64,000 bases of DNA from Winogradskyella psychrotolerans (GCF_018860565.1 NZ_JAHKPS010000018.1:248001-312000), one strand, 5' to 3'. Shown: positions 6,685-17,074, counted from the stretch's first letter. Translations and numbers: made by a program. The notes: generated from the letters alone by a model not told the origin.

Positions 6685-9356
6685 AAGAGCTTAGCTTGCC
6701 CTGTATCATCAACATCTATATCATCGTCGTTATCTCGAGATGCGCTATTTGACTTTTGTTTAGTATCCGTTTTTGAGCCTTCAGCTTCTAAATTTTCAGA
6801 AACCGTTTCTTCATCAACCACCTCTAACTCATCTGCATGCACTTCTTCCGGAGCCTCATAAGGCAATGCTTCTAACAAGTTTATCTGATTAATTTTATCT
6901 TTTGTCAACTGATTTCCTAATGCCGTAATACCTTTAATAGAAATAAACTCTTCAAGATTTACCTCCATATTTGGTTTTCGGTCTTTACCACGCTCTTTAG
7001 TGAATTCCACCTCTACCATTGGCCTCCAGTCTGTTGAAACGATCTCTAATTGCGAATCCATATGATCCGAAATAAAAGACTCTTCCTTTCCTTCTTGTTC
7101 TATTACAAAACGTTTTACATAGTAACGCTCCTTTTCTCCATCATAGTAAATGGCCGATATTGGTTTTTTAGGAATCCATTTTTCTAAGACAATCATATCA
7201 CTATCAAAATGCGTCGTCAATTCTGGTATAATAGTTTTAACCACTCCAGACTGATTGATAACAAGAAGCCTATCTTCTCCTCTAAACTCACCTATCAATT
7301 CACCTCTTCCATCAACATTTAACCTCTGCACTGTATCGTCAAACCAAATTTTGCGCGGCTTTAAGGTAGATACTCCTTTTTCTTTAAGCTCCACACGCTT
7401 AATAGCATATTTAGTAACTTGATTTCCTTTAGATGCTCTTCCTTTTATAAGAATATCTGCAAAATCTAAATCCCATTTTAACTTCTTAATACTTCCTACT
7501 TGTCTCAACATTATTGTTACTACTTCAGCTTCACCATTAGGATTGGCAGAAAAATACCATAATACAGAACCTTTACTACCGTTAGTTAAATCGTACTCAC
7601 GATCTCTAGTCATACTCGTTACCGCAAATCGTTTTACGTAAGAAGGTCCACTTTTACCATCACGATAAATCATATTATAAATGGTACGCTTATCTTTCTT
7701 CTTAAATACAGCAACATGAATAATGTTTTTACCTATAAAAGTTTTAGAATCTACTTTGGTAACCATCATCTTACCTTCTTTAGTAAACACAATAATATCA
7801 TCTATATCGCTGCAGTCGCACACGTATTCATCGCGTCGCAATGACGTACCAATAAAACCTTCTTCCCTATTTACGTAAAGTTTTGTATTCCTAATAACAA
7901 CCTTTGTCGCATCTACATCATCAAAAATTCTTATTTCTGTTTTACGCTCTTTACCCTCTCCGTATTCCTTTTTTAAACGTTCAAAATAAGCTATAGCGTA
8001 ATCAATTAGATTCGCTAAGTGATGTTTTACTTCAGCTATTTGATCTTCTAAAGCATCTATTTTTTGTTGTGCTTTATCAATATCAAATTTAGAAATACGC
8101 TTAATTCTAATTTCGGTTAAGCGCGTAATATCTTCAACTGTAATTTTTCGTTTTAAATGTTTTATATGTGGCTGAAGTCCTTTGTCAATAGCATTTATAA
8201 CACCATCCCAAGTTTCTTCTTCTTCAATATCGCGATAGATTCTATTTTCAATAAAAATACGCTCTAATGACGCAAAGTGCCATAGCTCTTCAAACTCACC
8301 AAGTTTTATTTCTAATTCACTTTTTAAAAGCTGAACGGTATTATCTGTTGAGCGACGCAACATTTCTGTGACACCAACAAAATACGGCTTGTTATCTTCA
8401 ATAACACAACCCAATGGAGAAATTGACGTTTCACAACTCGTAAAAGCATACAATGCATCAATGGTTTTGTCGGGAGACAAACCTGAAGGCAAATGAATTA
8501 AGATCTCTACATTAGCAGCTGTATTATCTTCAATCTTTTTTATCTTAATTTTCCCCTTGTCGTTTGCCTTAAGTATAGAATCTATAAGCGACGATGTTGT
8601 AGTACCATAAGGAATTTCAGTAATAACTAAAGTATTCTTATCACGTTGAGAAATTTGAGCTCTAACTCTAACCTTACCTCCACGTAAACCATCATTATAA
8701 TTGGTAAAATCTGCAATACCAGCTGTTGGGAAATCTGGCAATAAGGTAAAGCGCTTTCCTTTAAGATGTTTTACAGAAGCATCAATAAGCTCAATAAAAT
8801 TATGCGGTAAAATCTTTGTAGACAAACCTACAGCAATTCCTTCGCCTCCTTGCGCAAGAAGCAAAGGAAACATTACGGGTAAATTAATAGGCTCTTTTCT
8901 TCTACCATCATAAGACGCTTGCCATTCGGTAATCTTAGGATTATAAACAACATCTAAAGCAAACTTAGAAAGTCTAGCTTCAATATATCTTGAAGCTGCA
9001 GCACGATCTCCCGTTAAAATATTTCCCCAGTTTCCTTGGGTATCTATTAATAAATCTTTCTGGCCAATCTGCACCATAGCATCAGCTATACTCGCATCGC
9101 CATGCGGATGATACTGCATAGTATGACCAACAATATTCGCTACTTTGTTATAACGACCATCATCTAAATCTTTCATAGAATGCATTATACGACGCTGAAC
9201 AGGTTTAAAACCATCTTCAATGGCAGGTACAGCACGTTCTAATATGACATAAGAAGCGTAATCCAAAAACCATTCCTTGTACATTCCAGTAACCTTAGTA
9301 ATGGTTTCCTGGCTACCTTCGTCCTCATTTAACAACTCATCATGTTCTTCTATCAT
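6681..9356 (-). CDS. parC: DNA topoisomerase IV subunit A
   Basis: An 891-residue type IIA topoisomerase A subunit, which cuts and rejoins DNA to unlink daughter chromosomes. The N-terminal winged-helix/tower region holds the active tyrosine Tyr124 in AASRYIEARL. A long coiled coil (about residues 400-470) and a C-terminal beta-pinwheel-like region follow. The last roughly 60 residues are acidic and low in complexity. It lies directly after a small membrane-protein gene that follows parE, and this parE-orf-parC order marks it as topoisomerase IV rather than gyrase. The GyrA-box sequence was not found. The stop overlaps the convergent SGNH gene. Confidence 0.93.
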   Translation of the reverse strand: MIEEHDELLNEDEGSQETITKVTGMYKEWFLDYASYVILERAVPAIEDGFKPVQRRIMHSMKDLDDGRYNKVANIVGHTMQYHPHGDASIADAMVQIGQKDLLIDTQGNWGNILTGDRAAASRYIEARLSKFALDVVYNPKITEWQASYDGRRKEPINLPVMFPLLLAQGGEGIAVGLSTKILPHNFIELIDASVKHLKGKRFTLLPDFPTAGIADFTNYNDGLRGGKVRVRAQISQRDKNTLVITEIPYGTTTSSLIDSILKANDKGKIKIKKIEDNTAANVEILIHLPSGLSPDKTIDALYAFTSCETSISPLGCVIEDNKPYFVGVTEMLRRSTDNTVQLLKSELEIKLGEFEELWHFASLERIFIENRIYRDIEEEETWDGVINAIDKGLQPHIKHLKRKITVEDITRLTEIRIKRISKFDIDKAQQKIDALEDQIAEVKHHLANLIDYAIAYFERLKKEYGEGKERKTEIRIFDDVDATKVVIRNTKLYVNREEGFIGTSLRRDEYVCDCSDIDDIIVFTKEGKMMVTKVDSKTFIGKNIIHVAVFKKKDKRTIYNMIYRDGKSGPSYVKRFAVTSMTRDREYDLTNGSKGSVLWYFSANPNGEAEVVTIMLRQVGSIKKLKWDLDFADILIKGRASKGNQVTKYAIKRVELKEKGVSTLKPRKIWFDDTVQRLNVDGRGELIGEFRGEDRLLVINQSGVVKTIIPELTTHFDSDMIVLEKWIPKKPISAIYYDGEKERYYVKRFVIEQEGKEESFISDHMDSQLEIVSTDWRPMVEVEFTKERGKDRKPNMEVNLEEFISIKGITALGNQLTKDKINQINLLEALPYEAPEEVHADELEVVDEETVSENLEAEGSKTDTKQKSNSASRDNDDDIDVDDTGQAKLF

Positions 9357-9830
9357 CTATCCAACTTTATGCTTTATGTTTTCTTTTATAATCTTTCTTA
9401 AAGACTGCTTGACATACTTTAATTTTTTTCGCTTTAACAATGTTATATTAAAACGCTCTTTAGATATTGTTCCATCACTATTCTCTTTAGCAATTACTAA
9501 GACATTATATACGATGTAATCATGAACCTTATAACCTATTAATTCATGTTTAGAAATCTCAACTTTGTTTTCCCTGTAATTAATGAATTCTGTCAGTATT
9601 AATCCACTATTAGTAATTACAATTTTTGCTCCATCACTATCATACTCAAAATATCTCGCTACAAAATGAACTATAACAACTGCAACGATTAACCCCAGTA
9701 TGACATAAAACCAACTTCCTTCAAATAATTCAATAGACTTAAACACAGTTCCTAACAAAACTGCTGCTACGACCAATAAAAAATATAAGGATATTATAGT
9801 ATTTTTTACTTTTCTATTATCTGTTCTCAT
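9357..9830 (-). CDS. membrane protein between parE and parC, function unknown
   Basis: A 157-residue protein with two closely spaced transmembrane helices (about residues 11-30 and 40-58) and a C-terminal soluble part rich in beta strands and ending in a basic segment. The shape recalls small bacterial PH-like or YcxB-like domain proteins, but no motif proves this. The ATG overlaps the parE stop (ATGA) and its own stop is directly followed by the parC start, so it is translated as part of the topoisomerase IV operon. Why a membrane protein sits there is not known. Confidence 0.75.
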   Translation of the reverse strand: MRTDNRKVKNTIISLYFLLVVAAVLLGTVFKSIELFEGSWFYVILGLIVAVVIVHFVARYFEYDSDGAKIVITNSGLILTEFINYRENKVEISKHELIGYKVHDYIVYNVLVIAKENSDGTISKERFNITLLKRKKLKYVKQSLRKIIKENIKHKVG

Positions 9831-11686
9831 ATAGCATCTTCTACGACATCTAATTCAACTTTAAGATTGTCAATAATAAATTCTTGACGTGTAGGTGTAT
9901 TTTTTCCCATGTAGAAAGACAATAACTCTTCTATAGACATGTCTTTATCCAACATTACAGGATCTAAACGAATATCTGCACCAATAAAATGCACAAACTC
10001 ATCTGGCGAAATTTCACCCAAACCTTTAAATCGAGTGATTTCTGGTTTTGGTTTTAATTTTTCCATAGCATCTTTACGCTCTTGTTCCGAATAGCAATAA
10101 ATAGTTTCCTTTTTATTTCGCACCCTAAACAATGGCGTCTGTAGAATATAAAGATGTCCATCTTTTATAACTTCTGGAAAGAATTGCAAAAAGAACGTAA
10201 TTAACAACAAGCGAATGTGCATACCATCCACATCGGCATCTGTAGCAATAACGACGTTGTTATAGCGTAAATCTTCTAGAGATTCTTCAATATTTAATGC
10301 AGCTTGAAGCAAATTAAATTCTTCATTCTCATAAACAATTTTCTTACTCAATCCATAGCAATTTAGAGGCTTCCCTTTTAAACTAAAAACAGCTTGTGTA
10401 TTTACATCTCGCGACTTTGTTATACTACCTGATGCAGAATCTCCCTCTGTTATAAACAAGGTTGTTTCTAAATAGCGTTCGTTTTTAGTATCTCCAAAAT
10501 GCACACGGCAATCGCGTAATTTTTTATTGTGAAGACTTGCTTTCTTTGCTCTATCTTTTGCTAGTTTTCGTATACCAGATAACTCTTTACGCTCACGTTC
10601 TGCTTGAAGAATTTTACGTTGAATTTTTTCTGCTGAATCAGGGTTCTTGTGCAAAAAGTTATCTAAGTACGTTTTAACAAAATCATTGATATAGGTTCTT
10701 ACTGTAGGCAAGTCACCTCCCATATCTGTAGATCCTAATTTGGTCTTAGTCTGACTTTCAAAAACAGGCTCCATAACTTTTATAGCAATTGCAGCAACTA
10801 CAGACTTTCTAATATCTGAAGCTTCGTAGTTTTTGCCATAAAATTCTCGTATCGTTTTTACCAAAGATTCTCTAAAAGCAGCTAAATGCGTTCCACCTTG
10901 TGTCGTATTCTGACCATTGACAAACGAATGATACTCTTCGCTATACTGTGTTTTGCTATGTGTTATCGCAATTTCTATATCATCACCTTTTAGATGAATG
11001 ATTGGATACAACATATCTGATTCGTTAATATTTTCAGATAATAAATCCTTTAAGCCATTTTCACTAAAATATTTTTCTCCATTAAAAACTATGGTCAATC
11101 CTGGATTAAGATACACATAGTTTTTAAGCATTTTAACAATATACTCACTTCTGTATTTGTATTTTTTAAAGATGATTTCATCCGGAATAAAACTAACCTT
11201 AGTTCCTTTTCGTCTAGATGTATCATCTAACAACTCTTGATGAGTTAAATTTCCTTGCTCAAATTCCGCAGAAGCAGATCGTCCATCTCTTGTAGACTCT
11301 ACTCTAAAATAAGAAGACAAAGCGTTAACCGCCTTAGTACCTACACCATTTAAACCAACAGATTTTTTAAAGGCTTTAGAATCGTACTTTCCACCGGTAT
11401 TCATCTTAGAAACCACATCTACCACTTTTCCTAATGGAATACCACGACCATAATCTCTAACAATAACACGATCTCCTTGCACAGAAATTTCTATAGTCTT
11501 ACCTGCGCCCATGACATACTCATCAATAGAGTTGTCTAGAACTTCTTTTAGTAAAATATAGATACCATCATCTGGCGAAGATCCATCGCCTAACTTTCCA
11601 ATATACATACCAGGTCGCATTCGGATGTGTTCTTTCCAATCGAGTGAGCGTATGTTATCTTCTGTATAGTTAGACTGTTCTGCCAT
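9827..11686 (-). CDS. parE: DNA topoisomerase IV subunit B
   Basis: A 619-residue ATPase subunit of topoisomerase IV. The GHKL ATP-binding fold is clear at the N terminus, with [11 protein letters not shown] (Mg/ATP-binding Asn) and the glycine motifs DYGRGIPLG and [11 protein letters not shown]. The transducer domain follows, and then the TOPRIM domain with [11 protein letters not shown] and the metal-binding DADVDG. The protein is first in an operon with the small membrane protein and parC and overlaps the next gene by four bases. The length is usual for flavobacterial ParE. Confidence 0.95.
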   Translation of the reverse strand: MAEQSNYTEDNIRSLDWKEHIRMRPGMYIGKLGDGSSPDDGIYILLKEVLDNSIDEYVMGAGKTIEISVQGDRVIVRDYGRGIPLGKVVDVVSKMNTGGKYDSKAFKKSVGLNGVGTKAVNALSSYFRVESTRDGRSASAEFEQGNLTHQELLDDTSRRKGTKVSFIPDEIIFKKYKYRSEYIVKMLKNYVYLNPGLTIVFNGEKYFSENGLKDLLSENINESDMLYPIIHLKGDDIEIAITHSKTQYSEEYHSFVNGQNTTQGGTHLAAFRESLVKTIREFYGKNYEASDIRKSVVAAIAIKVMEPVFESQTKTKLGSTDMGGDLPTVRTYINDFVKTYLDNFLHKNPDSAEKIQRKILQAERERKELSGIRKLAKDRAKKASLHNKKLRDCRVHFGDTKNERYLETTLFITEGDSASGSITKSRDVNTQAVFSLKGKPLNCYGLSKKIVYENEEFNLLQAALNIEESLEDLRYNNVVIATDADVDGMHIRLLLITFFLQFFPEVIKDGHLYILQTPLFRVRNKKETIYCYSEQERKDAMEKLKPKPEITRFKGLGEISPDEFVHFIGADIRLDPVMLDKDMSIEELLSFYMGKNTPTRQEFIIDNLKVELDVVEDAI

Positions 11687-11938
11687 AAAATTTAGGTCAA
11701 TTTTTTTGTTGGAACGCTAATATAAGATTATACCGTAAAAAATGAAATACGGATAGCGTAAAGTAATTAACAATAACCACCTAATATTGTTGAGAACATC
11801 ACAGTTTTGTCAAATATGAGATAATTTCTATATTTTTTGTTTTAAAAATGCATTTCTAGCAGCAAAAAGGTTTGCCATATAGCGTCTAAAAAAACACACC
11901 TACGAATCTCTACACTAATAGAGGAAACGCCATAAAAA

Positions 11939-11966
11939 GCCAAGAGCTAAGAACTAAAAGCCAAAC
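11939..11966 (+). repeat. degenerate 7-base periodic array beside ychF
   Basis: Four 7-base units (GCCAAGA, GCTAAGA, ACTAAAA, GCCAAAC) follow one another without gaps and end one base before the ychF stop codon. The conserved part is a CYA core in every unit. It has the same period as the ACTG arrays near 44-48 kb but a different core. Confidence 0.5.
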
Positions 11967-11967
11967 T

Positions 11968-13062
11968 TTACACGTTAAATAAAAAGTGCATGATATCACC
12001 GTCCTTAACAATATAATTTTTACCCTCTACACGCATTTTACCAGCTTCTTTAACTTTAGCTTCACTTCCATACGCAATGTAGTCTTCATAAGCAATAACC
12101 TCAGCCCTAATAAATCCTTTTTCAAAATCGGTATGAATAACACCTGCAGCCTGTGGACCAGTTGCTCCAACATTAACTGTCCATGCTCTTACTTCTTTTA
12201 CACCTGCTGTAAAATAGGTTTGCTGATTTAATAATTTATATGCAGAACGAATTAGTTTTGCAGAACCTGGTTCCTCTAACCCAATATCTGCTAAAAACAT
12301 TTGACGTTCTTCATAGTCGTCTAATTCATTAATATCTGCTTCGGTTCCCACAGCTAAGACTAAAACCTCAGCATTTTCATCTTTTACAGCCTCTCGTACT
12401 TTATCTACATAAGCATTACCTGTAGTTGCAGCACCTTCATCTACATTACACACATACATTACTGGCTTATCTGTAATAAACTGCGATGGCTTTACGTAAT
12501 CTTCATAATCTTCTTCAGAAAACTCAATAGCCCTAACTGAAATACCAGCTTCAAGCTTTTCTTTTATAGTTAAAAGTACGGCTTCTTCTTTCTGTGCTTC
12601 TTTATTGCCTGTTTTGGCAGCACGCTTAACCTTATCTAGTTTCTTTTCAGCAGTTTCTAAATCTTTAAGTTGCAATTCCATATCAATGGTTTCCTTATCT
12701 CTAATAGGATCTACAGAACCATCAACATGCACAATATTTTCGTTATCAAAGCAACGTAACACATGTAAAATAGCATCAGTTTCTCTAATGTTAGCTAAGA
12801 ATTGATTTCCTAGTCCTTCACCTTTACTAGCACCTTTTACTAAACCTGCAATATCAACAATCTCTACAGTTGCTGGTAATACGCGCTCTGGATTCACCAA
12901 TTCTTCTAATTTCTCTAATCTAGGATCAGGTACATTTACCACACCAATATTAGGTTCTATAGTACAAAACGGAAAGTTAGCACTTTGCGCTTTAGCGTTA
13001 GATAAACAGTTAAATAAGGTTGACTTTCCTACGTTTGGTAATCCTACTATTCCAGCTTTCAT
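11968..13062 (-). CDS. ychF: redox-regulated ATPase YchF (Obg-family)
   Basis: A 364-residue Obg-related P-loop protein that prefers ATP over GTP and binds ribosomes; in E. coli it affects oxidative-stress resistance. The P loop is GLPNVGKST (residues 6-14) and switch II is [10 protein letters not shown]. The usual NKxD is replaced by NVDE (CNVDEGA), the known YchF feature that explains ATP use. The A domain is helical, and the C-terminal TGS/DUF933 region (from about residue 280) carries [20 protein letters not shown] short CCCTTnnnnnAAGGG hairpin lies in its leader at about 13087-13098. Single gene; length exact for the family. Confidence 0.95.
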   Translation of the reverse strand: MKAGIVGLPNVGKSTLFNCLSNAKAQSANFPFCTIEPNIGVVNVPDPRLEKLEELVNPERVLPATVEIVDIAGLVKGASKGEGLGNQFLANIRETDAILHVLRCFDNENIVHVDGSVDPIRDKETIDMELQLKDLETAEKKLDKVKRAAKTGNKEAQKEEAVLLTIKEKLEAGISVRAIEFSEEDYEDYVKPSQFITDKPVMYVCNVDEGAATTGNAYVDKVREAVKDENAEVLVLAVGTEADINELDDYEERQMFLADIGLEEPGSAKLIRSAYKLLNQQTYFTAGVKEVRAWTVNVGATGPQAAGVIHTDFEKGFIRAEVIAYEDYIAYGSEAKVKEAGKMRVEGKNYIVKDGDIMHFLFNV

Positions 13063-13302
13063 CGAAAAACTTGTTTTGCCCTCCCTTAAAGAAGGGAATC
13101 TTGTTAATTTTTAATCGCAAATTTTGCGAGTGCAAATGTAAGTAATTCGTAGAATAGTTATGAAAAAAAGTTTATTTACTTCAAGAATTAAAACAAATAA
13201 GCAAAGCTCAACTTTCTCTTTTATCTTTTAGGTTTTATTCGCTATGTTATTTTTATTCATAAGCTTTAAATTTAAACGTGATTCAGTTCGTACATTCAGA
13301 AA

Positions 13303-14520
13303 TTAAATACGCTCATCTGGCGTAATCCAATCTGCATTTCTTACAAAAAACACATATTGCGCATAGTCTGTAGTTACTGTTCCCTCTAAAATATCATAGC
13401 CCTCCCAAATGGTGATTAGCTTCTTCACTTTGGTGCCTCGTGTAGAATTTAAATACGGCGAATCTTTAGCGTCTAATTTCAACAAACTAATAGAATTTGG
13501 TTCCGTTACGCGTTTGTAATCCGCTATACCCTGAATATACATAAACAATCTATTATCTTGAGAGTATTTGAATCTTGTGAAATCCTCACCTTTATCTTGC
13601 ATAAATTTTGGAAGCGCTCTACTATCTACTGTTAATCTCGAGTCTACATATAAGGCATTCATACTCACCATTTTGTCAAAATACGGCATAGACGTATCAT
13701 TTTTAATTCTTCCTGCTAACATATAATCGTAAGCCTGTAACGTATGTGCGAACCCAAACCCTCCATAGATATTTTCATCTTTCCACTCGTTTTGCGTGTA
13801 ATATCTCTTAAAATTGAGATACATAAATTGATCGCGTGATCTTATATTCTTGTGGTTTGCTAAATTAAATTGAATGTTTTTTAAGAGACGTGCATCCTCA
13901 GTTGCTAATTCTAATACTTCGGTTTCTAGAATAGTCTTTAATTCGGCTTCAGACCATGCAATTAACGCTTCTTCACTTACTGGAATAGCTGAATGATAAG
14001 CTGTTGGTAATTTTTCTTTTAGCAATTCTCGTAACAGGTTAAAATCTGAAATTTTATCAATAGCCACGAGCTTAAACTTATAAGCTTCTGGAAGTTGCGC
14101 ATAATAAGCGCGCATTTTCACCCATTTATTGCGGTATTGCTCAGAAATACTCCCAATATAAACTACCCATTTTTTTAGAATATCCTTTAATTGGCGATCA
14201 TCAGAGCCTTCAAGATATTTCTGTAGGTAATAACCTTGTGCAATATCCATTTCTGCTAAGTAGATATCGATGTTTACCTTCTCATTAAGTTGCGCAAACA
14301 TCGCATAATCTATTCTAGGTGACGACGCTACCTCATGAACCTCACCTACCAAAAAGAGTTTATTCTTATAAAACGTCTTATCTAAGGAATTAAACTGAAG
14401 CGTATCTGTCATTTCTACGACCTCGGTATGATCTTTTAAATAACTAACATATTTACGCGAAGAACAGCTTGTTAATACTACGATTAAAATTAAAAAGCTA
14501 AAAGTTGTGAAATTTTTCAT
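13303..14520 (-). CDS. predicted lipoprotein with a ChaN/TIKI-like GExH motif
   Basis: A 405-residue protein with a signal peptide and lipobox VLTSC (Cys19), so it should sit in the outer envelope. The start of the mature domain, LFLVGEVHEVASS (Gly59-Glu60-x-His62) followed by IYLAEMD, resembles the active-site region of the EreA/ChaN/TIKI superfamily, which includes haem-binding lipoproteins, erythromycin esterase-like enzymes and TIKI proteases. The rest is mostly helical. No neighbour helps assign a substrate. Membership in the superfamily is an inference from these motifs, and resistance to an antibiotic should not be assumed. Confidence 0.65.
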   Translation of the reverse strand: MKNFTTFSFLILIVVLTSCSSRKYVSYLKDHTEVVEMTDTLQFNSLDKTFYKNKLFLVGEVHEVASSPRIDYAMFAQLNEKVNIDIYLAEMDIAQGYYLQKYLEGSDDRQLKDILKKWVVYIGSISEQYRNKWVKMRAYYAQLPEAYKFKLVAIDKISDFNLLRELLKEKLPTAYHSAIPVSEEALIAWSEAELKTILETEVLELATEDARLLKNIQFNLANHKNIRSRDQFMYLNFKRYYTQNEWKDENIYGGFGFAHTLQAYDYMLAGRIKNDTSMPYFDKMVSMNALYVDSRLTVDSRALPKFMQDKGEDFTRFKYSQDNRLFMYIQGIADYKRVTEPNSISLLKLDAKDSPYLNSTRGTKVKKLITIWEGYDILEGTVTTDYAQYVFFVRNADWITPDERI

Positions 14521-14624
14521 TGGTGTTGTTTTTAATGTTCCCTACAAATAGAAAGCATAAAAACCACCTAAAAAAAAGAGTGTGATGAACCTGAGGTTTT
14601 TGTGTCGAAATTGAAACTTCAGGG

Positions 14625-15464
14625 CTAATCTTGAAGGTCTTGGGACGAATTTGAAAGCCGCTTAGACAAGGCCGCATAGTACTTCTGGGAAATAGGAATA
14701 CTATCTTCTATATTAGAAATTTTCATAAAACGCTTCCTCGCATTTCCTTCTACAGCAGTTAAATAATCTAAATTCACCAAATAAGAACGGTGAACTTGCC
14801 ACGCATTTGGCAATTGTTTTATAATGTTAGAAAGAGTACTTCTAAACATTTTCTGCTGTACTCCGTCTTTAGTGAGATAATAGACTTCGACATAGTTTTG
14901 TTGGGATTGCGCATAGATAAAATCCGACTCAAAAATGGTGAGGATTTCAGATTTACTTTCGCCCTGAATCATTATACTTTTTTCTTCTATGACGTTCTTT
15001 TTATCTTGAAGCGGCACTTCAATAATACCATATTTTGAACGCAAATACAACCACAAAGGCACAATCAGCGGTGTAAACGGCAATCCGAACGTTCCTATAA
15101 AACCCCAGATGTAAGACGTATTTAGAATTGAACTACCACTAACTACATAAAAATGATAAAAAAAACAACATACAAATATTGAGAACAATGTAAAAAGTAT
15201 ATATAGAAACTCATTAATCACAAACCAACGATTAGCTTGCCGTATATATACATAGTTCTCTAATGGATGTACGACTAATATAGGTAGCGCAATGCAAGCC
15301 GCATAACCTGAAAGCTTTAGATGTTTATAAGAAAATTCATTACTCGTATCAAAAGGTTCTAACAATATAAGTAACAATGGAAGAATTGCACCAACTAATA
15401 CCGCAATCCACAATGTGTGTTTCCAACTTTTAGTATAAGCAATTGTCTTATTAAATGCAATCAT
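14625..15464 (-). CDS. membrane-bound LytTR-type transcriptional regulator
   Basis: A 279-residue protein with four predicted transmembrane helices (about residues 18-36, 49-66, 83-107, 119-141) and a C-terminal LytTR DNA-binding domain (about 170-275). The LytTR hallmarks are visible: IYAQSQQNYVEV, then MFRSTLSNIIKQLP and WQVHRSYLVNLDYL. There is no response-regulator receiver domain, so the membrane part itself is probably the sensor, an arrangement common in Bacteroidota. No histidine kinase is next to it. The lipoprotein gene downstream (13303-14520) could be a target, but this is only proximity. Confidence 0.88.
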   Translation of the reverse strand: MIAFNKTIAYTKSWKHTLWIAVLVGAILPLLLILLEPFDTSNEFSYKHLKLSGYAACIALPILVVHPLENYVYIRQANRWFVINEFLYILFTLFSIFVCCFFYHFYVVSGSSILNTSYIWGFIGTFGLPFTPLIVPLWLYLRSKYGIIEVPLQDKKNVIEEKSIMIQGESKSEILTIFESDFIYAQSQQNYVEVYYLTKDGVQQKMFRSTLSNIIKQLPNAWQVHRSYLVNLDYLTAVEGNARKRFMKISNIEDSIPISQKYYAALSKRLSNSSQDLQD

Positions 15465-15543
15465 TTGCGACTTGTTGATAGTTTTGTTGGTGATAAAAAT
15501 AATAAAACCCTGACTATGAAAAAAGATTCAAAACAAAATGAGC

Positions 15544-15915
15544 TTATACAATATTTTTAAACGTCGGAAAGCTTTCCGCAATACTACCAACACCTTTTTT
15601 ATTTACTTTAAATACAACATCTTTTTCCGTAGAGAATAGCAAAACAGACAGAAAGGCACTTTTTAAATGAGACTTCACAATGATTAAAGCATCATCCAAG
15701 CTCATTTCTTCCTCTATATCTTCAGTTTCCCTTGGTCTAAAACTATATTTAAGCATAACCTTAAAATCGCTATCAGAATATATTGGCCTAATAAATATAT
15801 TCTTTAATTCTGGCTTACCTATAGTCTTAGCCATGGTTAATTTTGCAAAAGTACAGTCCGCTATACTTTCTTTTACCAGTTCCCAGAAAACAATAAATTC
15901 ATCTTGATATGTCAT
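15544..15915 (-). CDS. hypothetical protein, 123 residues
   Basis: A small soluble protein with no signal peptide or membrane segment and no motif that I recognise. It has a mixed alpha/beta look, with an N-terminal amphipathic helix (DEFIVFWELVKES) and a Lys/Phe-rich end. An ATG at 15915 gives a clear start and the frame has normal coding character for the region. It lies upstream of the LytTR gene on the same strand, with an 80-base gap, so it may be read separately. Function unknown. Confidence 0.6.
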   Translation of the reverse strand: MTYQDEFIVFWELVKESIADCTFAKLTMAKTIGKPELKNIFIRPIYSDSDFKVMLKYSFRPRETEDIEEEMSLDDALIIVKSHLKSAFLSVLLFSTEKDVVFKVNKKGVGSIAESFPTFKNIV

Positions 15916-16020
15916 AAATTTAAAAATAAATAATACTACTAACGTTTTAGGATAAACACTTAATTAAACGGGCTAAAAAAAAAGAGATAAACCCCATACA
16001 ATTAACGGCTACAATATTAA

Positions 16021-16046
16021 AAACCCCAAGTTAAAAACTCAGGATT
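16021..16046 (-). terminator. terminator-like hairpin after the 109-residue gene
   Basis: An imperfect hairpin (AAATCCTGAG pairing with CTTGGGGTTT on the minus strand) lies 34 bases past the stop. It is closely similar (22 of 26 bases) to the hairpin at 16545-16570. Confidence 0.5.
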
Positions 16047-16079
16047 TATATCTCAATTAATAATACAAATAACACTACA

Positions 16080-16409
16080 TTACTCTCGCTCTAACAGCTT
16101 TTTAGAAACCTTAAAAGTTGCAGAATACAACAAGCCTTCTTGGCGTTTTTTAAAATCTGAGAATGCTTTAATATACCATTTAGAATCCGTGGCTTTCTTT
16201 TTAAAAGCATCGTGATTAGCAACATCATATACCTCTGATTCAAACCAAGGCTCAATTTTATAAACTGATATACCAAAATGCTCTACACGCTTTAATACGG
16301 TTTCAAAATCTGATGCTGAAAAATAGTGTGTAGATTCACTATCAAATCCATCGTTTACATTTTCTAAATCGTTAAATACATTTTTTTCTAAGAATTCAGT
16401 TTGTGTCAT
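16080..16409 (-). CDS. hypothetical protein, 109 residues
   Basis: A small acidic soluble protein. I take the start at MTQTEFLEKNVF (16409); the frame runs nine codons further up, but that part (MFHKNYSYN) looks non-coding. There are no membrane segments and no recognised motif, although a mixed alpha/beta fold is likely. A terminator-like hairpin follows it. It sits between the ferredoxin gene and another unknown gene, but each seems to be a separate unit. Function unknown. Confidence 0.6.
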   Translation of the reverse strand: MTQTEFLEKNVFNDLENVNDGFDSESTHYFSASDFETVLKRVEHFGISVYKIEPWFESEVYDVANHDAFKKKATDSKWYIKAFSDFKKRQEGLLYSATFKVSKKLLERE

Positions 16410-16539
16410 ATTATATGAGTAATTTTTATGGAACATATCCTTTTATAATGAAGCACTAAAACATGTTTAGCACAATGAGGCGAAGTTAGCTTATCTATAT
16501 ACAACAGCAATACAGTCGCTCTAATTAATTTTTAAAAGC

Positions 16540-16570
16540 AAAAAAAATCCCAAGCTAAAGACTTAGGATT
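16540..16570 (-). terminator. terminator of the ferredoxin gene
   Basis: A hairpin with arms AATCC-C-AAG and CTT-A-GGATT lies 27 bases past the ferredoxin stop. On the minus strand it is followed by eight T. Confidence 0.7.
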
Positions 16571-16596
16571 CTTATAATATCTATGGTTAAGACGAT

Positions 16597-16953
16597 TTAA
16601 TGGCCATCAGGATGCATAAAACGTTGTTTTCCTAACAGCTGTTCTTCCGTTTCTACATGGTCTTCATCCGGAACACAACAGTCTACAGGACAAACAGCCG
16701 CGCATTGCGGTTCTTCATGAAAGCCCATACATTCCGTACACTTATCTGGTGCAATGTAATACACTTCGTCACTTATAGGTTCTTGTGTTTCTTCTGCGTC
16801 CACTTCTTTACCGTTTGTTAAAACTATCTTGCCTTTTAAGCTGGTACCATCGGAATAGCGCCAATCGTCAGCACCTTCATAAATAGCAGTATTTGGACAT
16901 TCTGGCTCACACGCTCCACAATTTATACATTCATCTGTGATTATTATTGCCAT
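16597..16953 (-). CDS. 2x[4Fe-4S] ferredoxin
   Basis: A 118-residue electron carrier with two [4Fe-4S] cluster sets. The N-terminal set is Cys9, 12, 15 and 19 ([11 protein letters not shown]), and the C-terminal set includes Cys72, Cys75, Cys84, Cys88 and Cys92 (CTEC and CAAVCPVDC). About 45 residues are inserted between the two motifs, as in the flavobacterial/YfhL-like ferredoxins. The short C-terminal tail ends FMHPDGH. The gene is divergent from the acyl-CoA reductase gene and has its own terminator. The redox partner is not known; the nearby reductase is NADPH-dependent in known relatives, so a direct link is uncertain. Confidence 0.92.
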   Translation of the reverse strand: MAIIITDECINCGACEPECPNTAIYEGADDWRYSDGTSLKGKIVLTNGKEVDAEETQEPISDEVYYIAPDKCTECMGFHEEPQCAAVCPVDCCVPDEDHVETEEQLLGKQRFMHPDGH

Positions 16954-17066
16954 AACATTATTTTAATCTATTATTTTTATAACTAATTAAGTAATTTTAA
17001 GACCGCATCAAAAATTAATTCAACAACAATCTAAAACTTTTATTTAGCTCATTTCTCTTTATTGCG

Positions 17067-17074
17067 TAAATTTG
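17067..17074 (+). promoter_or_regulatory. -7 promoter box of the acyl-CoA reductase gene
   Basis: TAAATTTG is a perfect TAnnTTTG element, 45 bases before the ATG at 17119. It supports that ATG over a TTG start at 17062, which would lie upstream of the promoter box. Confidence 0.5.

Noticed and set aside
8701-8913. Reading frames on the opposite strand within parC and in many other genes
   Set aside because: They are shadows of long, clearly coding genes with family motifs and have no support of their own.
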